Part shown: piece by piece, positions 27,085-34,974 of the stretch
How positions within the stretch are numbered: the first letter of the stretch is position 1
How the letters are laid out: every line of letters begins with the position of its first letter
Source of the DNA: Cytophagales bacterium
Lineage (GTDB): Bacteria > Bacteroidota > Bacteroidia > Cytophagales > 172606-1
Assembly: GCA_030446715.1 (NCBI GenBank)
Contig: JAUJMU010000012.1
Span: forward strand, 44,742 to 108,741
Length of the DNA stretch: 64,000 nucleotides
Reading direction: 5' to 3'
Notes under the pieces: model-generated
The model's input: only the letters and a program-made list of their open reading frames with translations
Told to the model about the DNA's origin: nothing
Database searches by the model: none
Made by a program: the position numbers and the translations under genes

Positions 27085-27480
27085 ATGAATGATAAATATT
27101 GCCGTACCCTGCATTATAAAGTTTGGGTTGAGGGTGAAATTCTCCACATCCGCTACAGTACGGATGAAATTACACTGCCGATGGCAAAACAAGCAGTAGA
27201 ATGGAGATTGGAAATGTGCGAAGGGATGACCTATCCAGTGCTGGCAGATATCCGGGCCGTAAAATCCGTTGAACCGGCAGCGAGGAAATTTCTGGCTGGT
27301 GACGTCAGTACCAACCTTATTTCTGCCGGTGCAATCCTGATCAATAATCAATTTCACAAAGTGGCCGGCAACATTTTCATCCAGTTTAATAAACCAAAGA
27401 TGCCAACCCGGTTATTCACCGATGAAAGTGAGGCATTAGCCTGGTTGCAGCAGTATAAGGATGTGCGGATGACGGGTTAA
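27085..27480 (+). CDS. STAS/SpoIIAA-like small protein, first of a tandem pair
   Basis: This 131-residue protein resembles the small SpoIIAA-like (DUF7793-type) proteins common in Bacteroidota. A strand-rich N-terminus (LHYKVWVEGEILHIRYSTDE) is followed by the conserved block YPVLADIRAVKSVEPAAR, then GNIFIQFNKPKMPTRLFTDE and a final helix ending in EALAWLQQYKDVRMTG. No catalytic motif is visible. The fold suggests binding to a partner protein, as in anti-sigma antagonists, but no such partner is encoded here. The ATG at 27085 is preferred over an upstream TTG because its paralogue starts at the same place. The next gene encodes a protein of equal length and similar sequence. Confidence 0.75.
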   Translation: MNDKYCRTLHYKVWVEGEILHIRYSTDEITLPMAKQAVEWRLEMCEGMTYPVLADIRAVKSVEPAARKFLAGDVSTNLISAGAILINNQFHKVAGNIFIQFNKPKMPTRLFTDESEALAWLQQYKDVRMTG

Positions 27481-27516
27481 CACACTTTAAGCCTGGCTTC
27501 TAAGGTAAAGGAACGA

Positions 27517-27555
27517 ATTGACCCCTCTCCCGTGGAGGGAATCCGCCTGGTGAGG
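27517..27555. repeat. Degenerate CCCCTCTCCC element
   Basis: ACCCCTCTCCCGTGGAGGG is followed by CTGGTGAGG. This looks like a worn copy of the element at 52,133-52,165. It lies between the two STAS-like genes. Confidence 0.35.
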
Positions 27556-27701
27556 TCCTTACGGATCCCGAAAAATGTTTCGAGTGTCGGTTGCGGATTT
27601 TGTTCCCGTATTTTAGTATTTTTATCTGCTGACCGGCATCTTATGGGATGGCGGGCAGCCGGAATCTTTACTGATAAAGATGCCCTTTGGACATCAGTTT
27701 T

Positions 27702-28097
27702 ATGAATCACGGATATTACCAGACGCTGTACTTTAAAGTATGGATTGAAAACGGAATCTGCTGCATCCGGTATGATACCAAGGCTTTGACTCTTCCGGTC
27801 GCTGAGCACCTGGTACAAGCCAGAATGGAACTGTGTGAGCAGGTATCCTATCCCGTTCTCGCGGATATCCGGGCAATAAAGTCTGTGGAGCCCGCAGCAA
27901 GCCAATATCTTGCCTGTAAAGAAAATGTGCGGCTTGTTGCCGCCGGGGCAATAATTGCAGCCAACCAGTTTCATAAGATTGCCGGCAATTTTTTTATCCT
28001 GTTTGACAAGCCGAAGGTTCCTTCAAGGTTATTTACCAGCGAAAGCGAAGCCTTAGCCTGGCTGCAGCAATTCAAAAATGCGCGGATGACGGGTTAG
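27702..28097 (+). CDS. STAS/SpoIIAA-like small protein, second of a tandem pair
   Basis: At 131 residues this matches the length of the upstream gene product and follows it segment by segment: LYFKVWIENGICCIRYDTKA, YPVLADIRAIKSVEPAAS, GNFFILFDKPKVPSRLFTSE and EALAWLQQFKNARMTG at the C-terminus. The two genes arose by tandem duplication and have diverged most in the central region (QYLACKENVRL against KFLAGDVSTNL). The ATG at 27702 gives equal starts in both. Function is unknown beyond the STAS-like fold. The last four bases overlap the end of a small minus-strand gene. Confidence 0.75.
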   Translation: MNHGYYQTLYFKVWIENGICCIRYDTKALTLPVAEHLVQARMELCEQVSYPVLADIRAIKSVEPAASQYLACKENVRLVAAGAIIAANQFHKIAGNFFILFDKPKVPSRLFTSESEALAWLQQFKNARMTG

Positions 28098-28258
28098 TCT
28101 TCCTGAGCGTCTCGCAGCTTTTCCTCAAGTACGTCAATCCTTTCCCTGAGTGCCTCATTTTCCCTTGCCAGCGCAATACTCAGTTCCACAATAGAGTCAA
28201 CATCATGAATTTGATTTAATTCCACGTAGAACTTACCATTGATTGTTACCACTTCCAC
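28094..28258 (-). CDS. Small coiled-coil protein (54 residues)
   Basis: This short frame starts at GTG (28258) directly after an in-frame stop and encodes VEVVTINGKFYVELNQIHDV followed by an acidic helix, SIVELSIALARENEALRERI and DVLEEKLRDAQED. The helix has hydrophobic residues in heptad spacing (I, L, L, L, I, L, L), so a dimeric coiled coil is likely. The beta-hairpin-like start (VVTINGKFYVEL) followed by a helix is a compact two-part design. It ends tail to tail with the STAS-like gene with a 4-base overlap. Codon use is consistent with coding. I do not recognise a family. It could be a partner of the STAS-like proteins, but only the position suggests this. Confidence 0.6.
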   Translation of the reverse strand: MEVVTINGKFYVELNQIHDVDSIVELSIALARENEALRERIDVLEEKLRDAQED

Positions 28259-28678
28259 CGGTTAAATTTTAAATTTTTTTATTCCTCTTTTATCGGGTAA
28301 AATGGCTGATTCCATTTGCCCATCGGGCAAACTGGTTCCGCGCTTCATTGTTTCAGGCTGCTGCGTAAAATTAACGCGGTTTTTGTTCCGGGAAATATTA
28401 TTCGTCCGGGAAAATGGAGCAACAGGCGCTTATTTTGAATAACTCTGGATATTGTAAAAAACGGAAGCAGGTACGTGCAGCGTATGGCTTTGACAAATAT
28501 ATTTTCTCTCTTCGCCCGTAACCTCTTTCAGGTTTCCGGCATCTGCCAGGCAACACACTCACACTTTGTCTTTTACCCATCTTATAAAACAATACTTCTA
28601 TGAGATCAAGTGAATCGTCATACGCAATATTTTTTGTAATCCTGTTCGTTATCATCGGTGCCTTCCTCCTGAACCCTT

Positions 28679-28957
28679 TCATGCGCAGTAAAGGGTTGTC
28701 TGGCCGCGGTGGTGGGTCTGGTGCTCAAAAGCTTTGAAATAGGACTGCTCCCCGAAACTGCGCACATCGGCATTGGGCTTGTAATTGACTCCATCTGCTG
28801 GCATGGCATCCAGAGATTCTTTGTATTCTCTGGCCCGCTGTCAGTCGGCTGTCATCTGAGGGATGGCGAAGGGGTTCGGGGCTGCTGCCTGTACGGTTAC
28901 GTGACTAAGTGCCAGCAGGAAGGCGACAATCAGGAACCCGGTTTCGCCTGATTTCAT
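28679..28957 (-). pseudogene. DinB-family protein, decayed remnant
   Basis: The minus-strand frame starts with a signal peptide (GFLIVAFLLALSHVTVQAAA) and reaches FAIPQMTAD, where a TGA stands at the place of an expected Trp codon. Read through, it continues QRAREYKESLDAMPADGVNY and VRSFGEQ. It then jumps straight to FEHQTHHRGQTTLY, the C-terminal metal-binding helix of DinB proteins, and ends with a shifted frame. A DinB-type protein has about 170 residues. Here some 70-80 residues between the two conserved blocks are missing. So there is a nonsense codon, an internal deletion and a 3' frameshift, which marks it as a true pseudogene and not a single read error. Confidence 0.75.
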
Positions 28958-29271
28958 AAACAAGAAGTTTCAGGTTGAAAATGGGATACTTATAGAGGAC
29001 AATATAAATAAAGTGCCGCAGCTTCCCAATGCAGAGGCTTTTGCCGCATTCCTGCCTGTGCTCATACACCACCCAGGGACAGTTAAATAAAACTGTAGCC
29101 CGATAGATTCACTTCCTGCTAAATTCTATAGATTGTGGAAAAGGTGCCAGTCTATGCCAGCAAACAAAAGGCAGCCCCTGCCGTTCAACCCCAAAAACGA
29201 TCATCAAACGGAGTCGGATATTTTCTGACTGGTCCGCACCAGTACCTGACCGGTGCCCGCAGGAACAGCGT
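28958..29271. other. Intergenic region, nothing recognised
   Basis: No open frame with coding character and no clear repeat or hairpin were seen between the DinB remnant and the NUDIX gene. It should hold the promoter of the NUDIX gene. Confidence 0.4.
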
Positions 29272-29754
29272 ATGGCAAATGTATTGAATGTAAGTGCTGG
29301 CTTAATGCTTTTCCGTTACCGGATGAATAAGCTGGAGATTTTTCTGGCCCATCCCGGTGGCCCCTTTTGGGTAAACCGCAACGTCGGCGCGTGGACCATC
29401 CCAAAAGGAACCGTAAACGCCGGCGAAGATTTCCTGGCGGCGGCCTGCCGCGAATTTGAGGAAGAAACGGGCATCAGGCCGGCGGGTCCGTATTTGCCGC
29501 TGGGAAGCATCCGCCAGAAAGCCGGCAAAACCGTGCATGCATGGGCATGGGAAGGCAACGCTGATCCGCGCCTGGCCAAAAGCAATTACATGAAACTGGA
29601 GTGGCCCCGCCGGTCGGGCCGGTGGCTCACCTTCCCCGAAGTAGACCGCTGCGACTGGTTTGCTGCTGAAAGCGCCAAGGCCTATATCCTTTCTTCCCAG
29701 TCCGAACTGATAGACCGGCTGGAGGCTCTCCTGCAGAGGAGCAAAGCCGTTTAG
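29272..29754 (+). CDS. NUDIX hydrolase
   Basis: The 160-residue protein has a complete Nudix box (G-x5-E-x7-REUxEExGU): GTVNAGEDFLAAACREFEEE then TGI, about residues 46-68. Around it are the SAGLMLFRY strand and the WTIPKG segment typical of diadenosine polyphosphate or (d)NTP pyrophosphatases of the Ap4A type, where the substrate backbone is held. The enzyme hydrolyses a nucleoside diphosphate linked to another group, with Mg2+ bound by the Nudix glutamates. The exact substrate cannot be told. It is followed 26 bases later by a DUF1499 gene in the same direction, probably as one transcript. Confidence 0.9.
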   Translation: MANVLNVSAGLMLFRYRMNKLEIFLAHPGGPFWVNRNVGAWTIPKGTVNAGEDFLAAACREFEEETGIRPAGPYLPLGSIRQKAGKTVHAWAWEGNADPRLAKSNYMKLEWPRRSGRWLTFPEVDRCDWFAAESAKAYILSSQSELIDRLEALLQRSKAV

Positions 29755-29780
29755 CCGGTATCGTATTCCCGATCTCCGCA

Positions 29781-30245
29781 ATGAAATTTCCATGGAAGAA
29801 AACGATTTTCTGGACGGTAGCTGCCCTTATTCTGGTATTGCTGGTTTCTCTGGTCATGCGTAACCCAACCAATGTAGCCTGCACCTCACCCGACCACGCC
29901 GATCCCGGTCTGCGTACGCGGCAATACCCGCGAACTGCCGGCCTTTCTGCCGTGAGGCAGGTAACTGAGGAAACGATTTCGGGCCTGAAGACCTATGGAG
30001 GACGGTGGCGGCTCAAGGAGGCTGAGCAAATAGCTGCACCCGATCCCATACTTACAATAAAAGCAGAAGTGCCGGTACTCTTTTTCACCGACGATCTGGA
30101 GTTGACAATCAAAACTTCAGAAGATGGCAGTTACTGGCTGGTGGACGTGCGTTCTGCGTCCCGGACCGGCAAGAGTGACCTGGGTGAAAACGGCCGGCAC
30201 GTGCGGCAACTGCTCCGCGCTTTAGACAAAAAACTGCTGCAATAA
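29781..30245 (+). CDS. DUF1499 family protein with N-terminal membrane anchor
   Basis: The 154-residue protein has one N-terminal membrane helix (IFWTVAALILVLLVSLVM) and a soluble domain with the DUF1499 pattern: NVACTSPDHADP, and near the C-terminus WLVDVRSASRTGKSDLGENG followed by a helix (RHVRQLLRALDK). The family is widespread in bacteria and plant chloroplasts and has no assigned reaction. The domain probably faces the periplasm. It is 26 bases after the NUDIX gene and ends 26 bases before the stop of a convergent gene. Confidence 0.85.
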   Translation: MKFPWKKTIFWTVAALILVLLVSLVMRNPTNVACTSPDHADPGLRTRQYPRTAGLSAVRQVTEETISGLKTYGGRWRLKEAEQIAAPDPILTIKAEVPVLFFTDDLELTIKTSEDGSYWLVDVRSASRTGKSDLGENGRHVRQLLRALDKKLLQ

Positions 30246-30270
30246 GTTGTGTTCAGCGGAAGCCGTGGCG

Positions 30271-31038
30271 TCAGGCAACTTCCGGCTGCTCCAGTTGCCG
30301 TACCTCTTCCAGATACTGGGTGGGAAGCAGTACCCGCTGCACCAGCGGCTTCAGGCGAAGCCATTCAAGTACTTTAAATATCCGGATCGTGTGCGGCATC
30401 AGCGGGCCGGCTTTCAGCCCCAGCAGGTCTTTTACCCGGCCGGGCACCAGCATGGCTTGTACGCGCCGCAGCAAATCGTACCGCCAGCTGCCCAGCTGCC
30501 AGCGGTACCGTTCAAAGAGTCTGGAGGTGTATTCGCCGTACATCAGATCGTTTTCCATGTGGCGCTGCCGGTCAGTCTGCCAGTCCTGATAAGTCGCGGG
30601 CAAAGCCGGAATGTTCATACCGTCACCGACCCGGCGGAATACCGTAAAGACTTCCTCCTGCTCGGCGGTAGTGAGAGGGCGGTTAAGCAACTCGTAAGCC
30701 CTTTCAGAATAGTCAATCAGCATGTAGAGTACGTCGCGGTAAGCCCAGTCGGGTATCTGATCACCCCGCTGCCGTTCCACACCGCCGTGAATGGCCGAGA
30801 TTCTCCTGATGGCCTGCTGCGCGGTGGCTTCGTCGGCAAAAACGATTTTCTGTGCGTAACGTACCGTAGAAAAGAGACGGCCGATGGGATCGTTGGGTAG
30901 CTTATTGGTGTAAAAAAGCCAGTCTACGGCTTTGTTCAGGGCAAATTCAGCAGCGGCACCAGCAAAAATGAGCAGCACTACTTCTGAGTTTCCCCATATC
31001 TTCCGGACGATCGAATGCGGTTGGACAAATGTTTTCAT
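30271..31038 (-). CDS. Oxygenase MpaB-like (DUF2236) protein
   Basis: This 255-residue helical protein matches the DUF2236/MpaB/latex-clearing-protein-like family, which contains haem b oxygenases. Visible family segments are SIVRKIWGNSEVVLLIFAGA at the start, IHGGVERQRGDQIPDWAYRD with the conserved His, and LLGLKAGPLMPHTIRIFKVL near the end. The first helix is hydrophobic and may sit in the membrane. I use the ATG at 31038 because the family block starts right after it. Characterised relatives cleave rubber or take part in mycophenolic acid synthesis, but most, like this one, are uncharacterised. Confidence 0.75.
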   Translation of the reverse strand: MKTFVQPHSIVRKIWGNSEVVLLIFAGAAAEFALNKAVDWLFYTNKLPNDPIGRLFSTVRYAQKIVFADEATAQQAIRRISAIHGGVERQRGDQIPDWAYRDVLYMLIDYSERAYELLNRPLTTAEQEEVFTVFRRVGDGMNIPALPATYQDWQTDRQRHMENDLMYGEYTSRLFERYRWQLGSWRYDLLRRVQAMLVPGRVKDLLGLKAGPLMPHTIRIFKVLEWLRLKPLVQRVLLPTQYLEEVRQLEQPEVA

Positions 31039-31287
31039 TGCAGGAAAGCGTACTCTGGTAACAAACAAACCCTGCCGCACTGTTCCGGATGAGTTCGGGA
31101 AAGAATGATAATTTGTATTTTTCGGATAAGTCTTTTGAAGATTTTTTCCGGAGAATCAGCTTGATGTTGAACGATAAGCATTTATAATACCTCGTGAAAT
31201 GTCTGCTGATCGATGACGAATATTGGTCTGATTTTGCACTATTCAAATGCAATCTTTGTTGAATAGATATACCAAAACAGCTGATTT

Positions 31288-31530
31288 ATGAATTGCGTAA
31301 GATGTGGCTATCCCATTCCTGAAGCAAGATTACGGGCACTGCCCAACGCCAGAACCTGCATCAACTGCTCACAGGTTCAGCGGGTCGCGGGCTTTCCCCT
31401 GATTACGGGCAAGACCGAGTACTCGGCACTGCAGATTGTGTCGCAGGAAGATGCACGGCGTTTGCAGCAGATGCAGGCTCGTCGCGGTACCGGTGCTTCT
31501 GCCTGGATGACCAAAGAGAAGCGCAACTAA
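31288..31530 (+). CDS. Small DksA/TraR-type C4 zinc-finger protein
   Basis: At 80 residues the protein is little more than a four-cysteine zinc finger: Cys3 and Cys6 (MNCVRCGYPIPEARL) and Cys24 and Cys27 (NARTCINCSQVQR). This is the DksA/TraR C-terminal finger in which CINCQ-like text follows a short helix. It lacks the coiled coil that lets DksA enter the secondary channel of RNA polymerase. It may bind RNA polymerase or another protein; the role is open. It stands alone between convergent and divergent neighbours. Confidence 0.75.
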   Translation: MNCVRCGYPIPEARLRALPNARTCINCSQVQRVAGFPLITGKTEYSALQIVSQEDARRLQQMQARRGTGASAWMTKEKRN

Positions 31531-31570
31531 GGGTGGCTGGCAGCATCCATTCAAGCAGCTGTTCAGCTAT

Positions 31571-31597
31571 AAATTGTGAATTTTTAAATTTGAATGG
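31571..31597 (+). repeat. AT-rich AAATTGTGAATTTT repeat, copy 1
   Basis: AAATTGTGAATTTTTAAATT then TGAATGG. Similar text lies at 51,919-51,951 and 52,000-52,032 upstream of folB. Confidence 0.45.
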
Positions 31598-31810
31598 CGC
31601 TTCCATTACCCGGCCCTGCGCTGCTCTGGTATCACGGATCTGCATGGCAGCCGCCCGGTACCGGGCATGAAGCAGCATTCGCTGGACAGGCTGGCGGTAT
31701 ATTTCAGCGGCAGTACAGGCAAGGGCAACTTCCAGATACGCAGGCTGGTGCTTTTCCCGCTGGGGAGAGTTGCTTCCGGATGCCGGAGTAACCATTGCGG
31801 GCAGCGGAGT

Positions 31811-32296
31811 TCATCCCTTCATCTGATCGGCGGTAAACCCAACGGGCAGCAGGGCAGCAACGGATGGCACGAGATGAATCTGGCCACCCGGACCGCTCAT
31901 CAGCACCTGAATGGGCGTTCCCTGTTTGTATTCATACTCCAGCAGCACCTGGCGGCAGGCACCGCAGGGCGAAACCGGTACATAAGCACCCGCACTTTCG
32001 GGCCGGGCCACTATGGCAATTGCTTCCATGCATTTTCCGGGATGCCCGACTGCGGCCGAAAAGGCAGCCGTCCGTTCGGCGCACAAGCCGGACGGGAAAG
32101 CGGCGTTTTCCTGATTGCTTCCTCTGACTACAGTACCATCCTGAAGCTGTACTGCCGCTCCCACGCAGAAGTGGGAATAGGGAGAATACGAACCGTGGGT
32201 CGCCTCTTCTGCCTCCTCCACCAGCTTCCGGCGGGCAGGGCTGAGTTCGCTCCGGTCGTGTATTTCCACAAAAATCTTCAAATCAACTTTCCGCAT
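31811..32296 (-). CDS. cdd: Cytidine deaminase
   Basis: The 161-residue protein carries the full zinc site of cytidine deaminases: CAER (about residues 72-75, with the proton-shuttle Glu) and PCGACRQVL (about 109-117). The NQENAAFPSG segment binds the ribose. The CAE motif with three Cys ligands is that of the small homotetrameric type. It converts cytidine and deoxycytidine to the uridine forms in pyrimidine salvage. At about 160 residues it is longer than the Bacillus form because of an N-terminal extension (MRKVDLKIFVEIHDRSELSP) common in Bacteroidota. It is a single gene, read away from the saccharopine dehydrogenase gene. Confidence 0.95.
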   Translation of the reverse strand: MRKVDLKIFVEIHDRSELSPARRKLVEEAEEATHGSYSPYSHFCVGAAVQLQDGTVVRGSNQENAAFPSGLCAERTAAFSAAVGHPGKCMEAIAIVARPESAGAYVPVSPCGACRQVLLEYEYKQGTPIQVLMSGPGGQIHLVPSVAALLPVGFTADQMKG

Positions 32297-32530
32297 AAGG
32301 GTATTTTCTTTCAGGCATAGTATCTTTGCCGGTACAAGGAAAGGGGGCGCGAAAGTAAGACAAAAAGGTTTCTCCTCAAAAAATAATAACTGGTTACCGG
32401 CCCGGATTACAGTATTTCATCGTTACTTTTCAGGTGCAAGAAACGGTAGCCGGTACAACCAGTTAATCTGCGGGTTGCCTTTGCCTGTCACATTGTAATT
32501 GTTATCAGAAGTTATAAACGCACTGATTGT

Positions 32531-33910
32531 ATGTTTTCTTCCTCCAATGAATCCTCTTCTGCTCCCAAAAAAGTTCTGGTGCTGGGCGCTGGCCGCTCAT
32601 CTATCTATCTGATTGACTATCTGGCGAAAAAAGCGCTGGAGTTTGGCTGGCAGATGATTGTGGGGGATATGGCACTGGAGCCGGCCCGTAAAAAGACGGA
32701 AATCTACCCCCACGTGCAAGCCATTCTGTTTGATGTATTTGATCAGAAGCAGCGGGAAAAACAGATCAGCCAGGCCGACGTGGTCATTTCCATGTTGCCT
32801 ACCGTGTACCACATACACGTGGCCCGGGCCTGCATGCGTTTCAACAAGCATCTGCTCACGGCCTCGTACGTGTCCTCCGAAATCCGCGAACTCAACATTG
32901 AAGCTACCCACAAGAACCTGCTGGTGCTGATGGAAATAGGTCTCGATCCGGGCATTGACCACATGTCGGCCATGCGCGTAATCAACCGCATCAAGGGAGA
33001 AGGCGGTAAGGTGATTTCCTACAAATCCTACTGCGGCGGCCTCATGGACCGGCAGTCGGACGATAATCCCTGGAATTATAAGTTTACCTGGAATCCCCGC
33101 AACGTGGTGGTAGCCGGCCAGGGAATGGTCAAATACATTGAAAGCGGTCAGTACAAGTACATTCCGGCCCACCAGGTATTTGCCCGGGCCGAGCAGATTG
33201 ACGTGCATAATTTTGGCAAACTGGAAGCCTACGGCAACCGCGACTCGCTCAGTTACCGGGAAGCCTACGGACTCAATGACGTGAAAACCATGCTCCGCGG
33301 CACTTTGCGTCCGCTGGGCTTTTGCCCGTCGTGGCAGGTGCTGGTCCGGCTCGGCTTAACCGACTCGGTTCACCGCATTGAGAATACCGGGAGTATGACG
33401 TACCGCGACTGGGTAAAAACCTTCCTTTCAGAATCGGATCTGCCCCTCGAAGCGCAGATTGCGTCGTATCTCGGGATTGACGAAAACTCGGAAGAAATGC
33501 AGCGCCTCAAATGGTTGGGTATACTCGGAGAAGAGCAAATCGGCTTGCCCAACGCTACCCCGGCCGAGATTCTCCAGCACGTGCTGGAGAAAAGATGGAA
33601 GCTTAGCCCCGAAGAAAAGGATATCATTGTGATGCAGCATGAGTTTGAATACGAACTCAACGGCGAAATCAAGCAACTGGTGACTTCACTGATTGTACGG
33701 GGGGAAGACAATTTCCATACAGCCATGGCCAAAACCGTAGGATTGCCGGTTGCCGTAGCGGCGCGGCTATTGCTGGAGGGCAAAATTCAGGAGCGCGGCG
33801 TGCAGATACCCGTTCATCCGGACATTTATGACCCTGTACTGGATGAACTGGAAGCTTTGGGAATCGTATTTGAAGAATACGAAGTTGTCAGGCAGCCGGT
33901 CCAGGCGTAA
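32531..33910 (+). CDS. Saccharopine dehydrogenase family protein
   Basis: This 459-residue protein has an N-terminal Rossmann fold (VLVLGAGRSSIYLIDYLAKK, with the G-x-G-x-x-S loop for NAD(P)), then DVVISMLPTVYHIHVARAC and LVLMEIGLDPGIDHMSAMRV, which are typical of saccharopine reductase/dehydrogenase. The C-terminal domain follows with SYKSYCGGL at about residue 173. These enzymes join or split lysine and 2-oxoglutarate or 2-aminoadipate semialdehyde and glutamate. In Bacteroidota the gene is usually single and tied to lysine breakdown. No other lysine gene is near. The start ATG has no clear Shine-Dalgarno sequence. Confidence 0.9.
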   Translation: MFSSSNESSSAPKKVLVLGAGRSSIYLIDYLAKKALEFGWQMIVGDMALEPARKKTEIYPHVQAILFDVFDQKQREKQISQADVVISMLPTVYHIHVARACMRFNKHLLTASYVSSEIRELNIEATHKNLLVLMEIGLDPGIDHMSAMRVINRIKGEGGKVISYKSYCGGLMDRQSDDNPWNYKFTWNPRNVVVAGQGMVKYIESGQYKYIPAHQVFARAEQIDVHNFGKLEAYGNRDSLSYREAYGLNDVKTMLRGTLRPLGFCPSWQVLVRLGLTDSVHRIENTGSMTYRDWVKTFLSESDLPLEAQIASYLGIDENSEEMQRLKWLGILGEEQIGLPNATPAEILQHVLEKRWKLSPEEKDIIVMQHEFEYELNGEIKQLVTSLIVRGEDNFHTAMAKTVGLPVAVAARLLLEGKIQERGVQIPVHPDIYDPVLDELEALGIVFEEYEVVRQPVQA

Positions 33911-33979
33911 GCAATTGAAAGTTACAATTGACAGCTGAAAATCTGCCGCTGATGACCGGAATCCTTCCTGATTCATAGT

Positions 33980-34045
33980 TTGCAAACTCCTTTTTATCAC
34001 ACCAGGAAGCCTGTACTTACCGTACGGGCTTCCTAGTGTTTGCAA
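33980..34045. terminator. Compound hairpin, probable terminator
   Basis: The inner arms AGGAAGCCTGTAC and GTACGGGCTTCCT (13 bp with one wobble) enclose a 5-base loop at 34,004-34,034. Outer arms TTGCAAAC and GTTTGCAA extend it. The T-run is weak. Confidence 0.6.
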
Positions 34046-34184
34046 CGGCAGTGACTGTATATCTGTTCAGCACCTCTCGTAAAAGTTTTCCGGTTTTTCT
34101 CAGGAAAATGGGGCTTATAGGTATATGGTTGTTACTTGCAATCCACGACAGAAAAGAACAACCCTTAGTGGTACGATTTGCTTT

Positions 34185-34206
34185 AAGTTAACTGATTAGT
34201 TAACTT
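34185..34206. promoter_or_regulatory. Operator palindrome of the HigBA module
   Basis: Perfect 9-bp arms AAGTTAACT and AGTTAACTT around GATT lie 6 bases before the GTG start of the toxin gene. The antitoxin encoded downstream has a helix-turn-helix, and such antitoxins usually bind a palindrome at this place to repress their own operon. Confidence 0.7.
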
Positions 34207-34212
34207 TGTGGT

Positions 34213-34557
34213 GTGATACGACAAATCATCTTCTATAAACATTATTTCCGGGAGTTTTTCGATGAGCAGGATGAAAAGGTGCAAGAGAAGATAGATTTCG
34301 TACTTGACTTGATAGTCAATGTAGAAAGAGTACCAGAGAAGTTTTTGAAACATTTAACCGGTACAGACGGACTTTACGAGGTAAGAGTAAAATCAGGCAG
34401 TACTATCTTCCGCATCTTTTGCTTTTTTGACGAAGGTAAGTTAGTGGTGCTACTGCATGGGTTCCAGAAGAAGACTGAAAAAACACCTTCAAAGGAGTTG
34501 GAAAGAGCAAAGGGATTGAAAAAAGAATACTTCACCGAAAAAGCCAAGAGAAAATGA
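34213..34557 (+). CDS. higB: HigB/RelE-like toxin of a type II toxin-antitoxin pair
   Basis: The 114-residue protein is of the phage-derived Gp49-like/HigB group (DUF891 type) in the RelE superfamily. Visible are RQIIFYKHYFREFFDEQDEK, KFLKHLTGTDGLYEVRVKSG and FRIFCFFDEGKLVVLLHGFQ, then the basic helix KKTEKTPSKELERAKGLKKE. Such toxins cut mRNA at the ribosome. The start is GTG. The stop overlaps the antitoxin start by four bases (ATGA), and the toxin-first order is typical of HigBA. It is A/T-richer than its neighbours, which fits acquisition as a mobile module. Confidence 0.9.
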   Translation: MIRQIIFYKHYFREFFDEQDEKVQEKIDFVLDLIVNVERVPEKFLKHLTGTDGLYEVRVKSGSTIFRIFCFFDEGKLVVLLHGFQKKTEKTPSKELERAKGLKKEYFTEKAKRK

Positions 34558-34844
34558 TCAATACCACCACATTCGAAGAACACTTGCAGCAACGGTATGG
34601 CAAGATCGGTACGCCCAGACGCGATGAGTTTGAGCGAAAGTCCAAGGCATTCACCATCGGAGAACTTATCAGGGAAGAGAGAAAGAAAGCCAATATGACT
34701 CAATCTGAACTTGCCGAGAAATCGGGAACAAAAAAGAGCTACATTTCTCGGATTGAGAACGGACAAAGTGATATACAACTAACCACTTTATTTAAAATCA
34801 TTGAAACCGGACTTGGAAGACAACTTCGGTTGACGATTGATTAA
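34554..34844 (+). CDS. higA: HigA-like antitoxin with XRE helix-turn-helix
   Basis: The 96-residue protein has an XRE-type helix-turn-helix in its second half: LIREERKKANMTQSELAEKS then GTKKSYISRIENGQSDIQLT. The N-terminal 30 residues (FEEHLQQRYGKIGTPRRDEF) probably wrap the toxin. It would neutralise the toxin encoded directly upstream and repress the operon at the palindrome before it. The four-base overlap with the toxin gene gives translational coupling, which keeps antitoxin in step with toxin. Confidence 0.9.
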   Translation: MINTTTFEEHLQQRYGKIGTPRRDEFERKSKAFTIGELIREERKKANMTQSELAEKSGTKKSYISRIENGQSDIQLTTLFKIIETGLGRQLRLTID

Positions 34845-34974
34845 AAAACAAAAGAAAGCAAATAACATCGGCTAAATCGGTCAGCGGGCCGCCGGTTCGC
34901 ATTTTCAGGGCAGGAGGCCGCGCCGCCGTTTAGTGTTGTTCATTACCGGACAACGATTGACTGCCAGCCGGTTA

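Larger units (their letters stand above)
33911..34212. other. Intergenic region with a compound hairpin and the HigBA operator
   Basis: It holds the hairpin at 33,980-34,045 after the dehydrogenase gene and the palindrome at 34,185-34,206 in front of the toxin gene. Nothing else was recognised. Confidence 0.6.

Noticed and set aside
28600..28737. 45-residue frame with one membrane helix (SSYAIFFVILFVIIGAFLL)
   Set aside because: Its second half is antisense to the DinB remnant and reads RSKGLSGRGGGSGAQKL only because of it. A small membrane protein is possible but not supported enough.
31403..31795. 130-residue minus-strand frame after the zinc-finger gene
   Set aside because: Half of it is antisense to the zinc-finger gene and the rest shows no motif.
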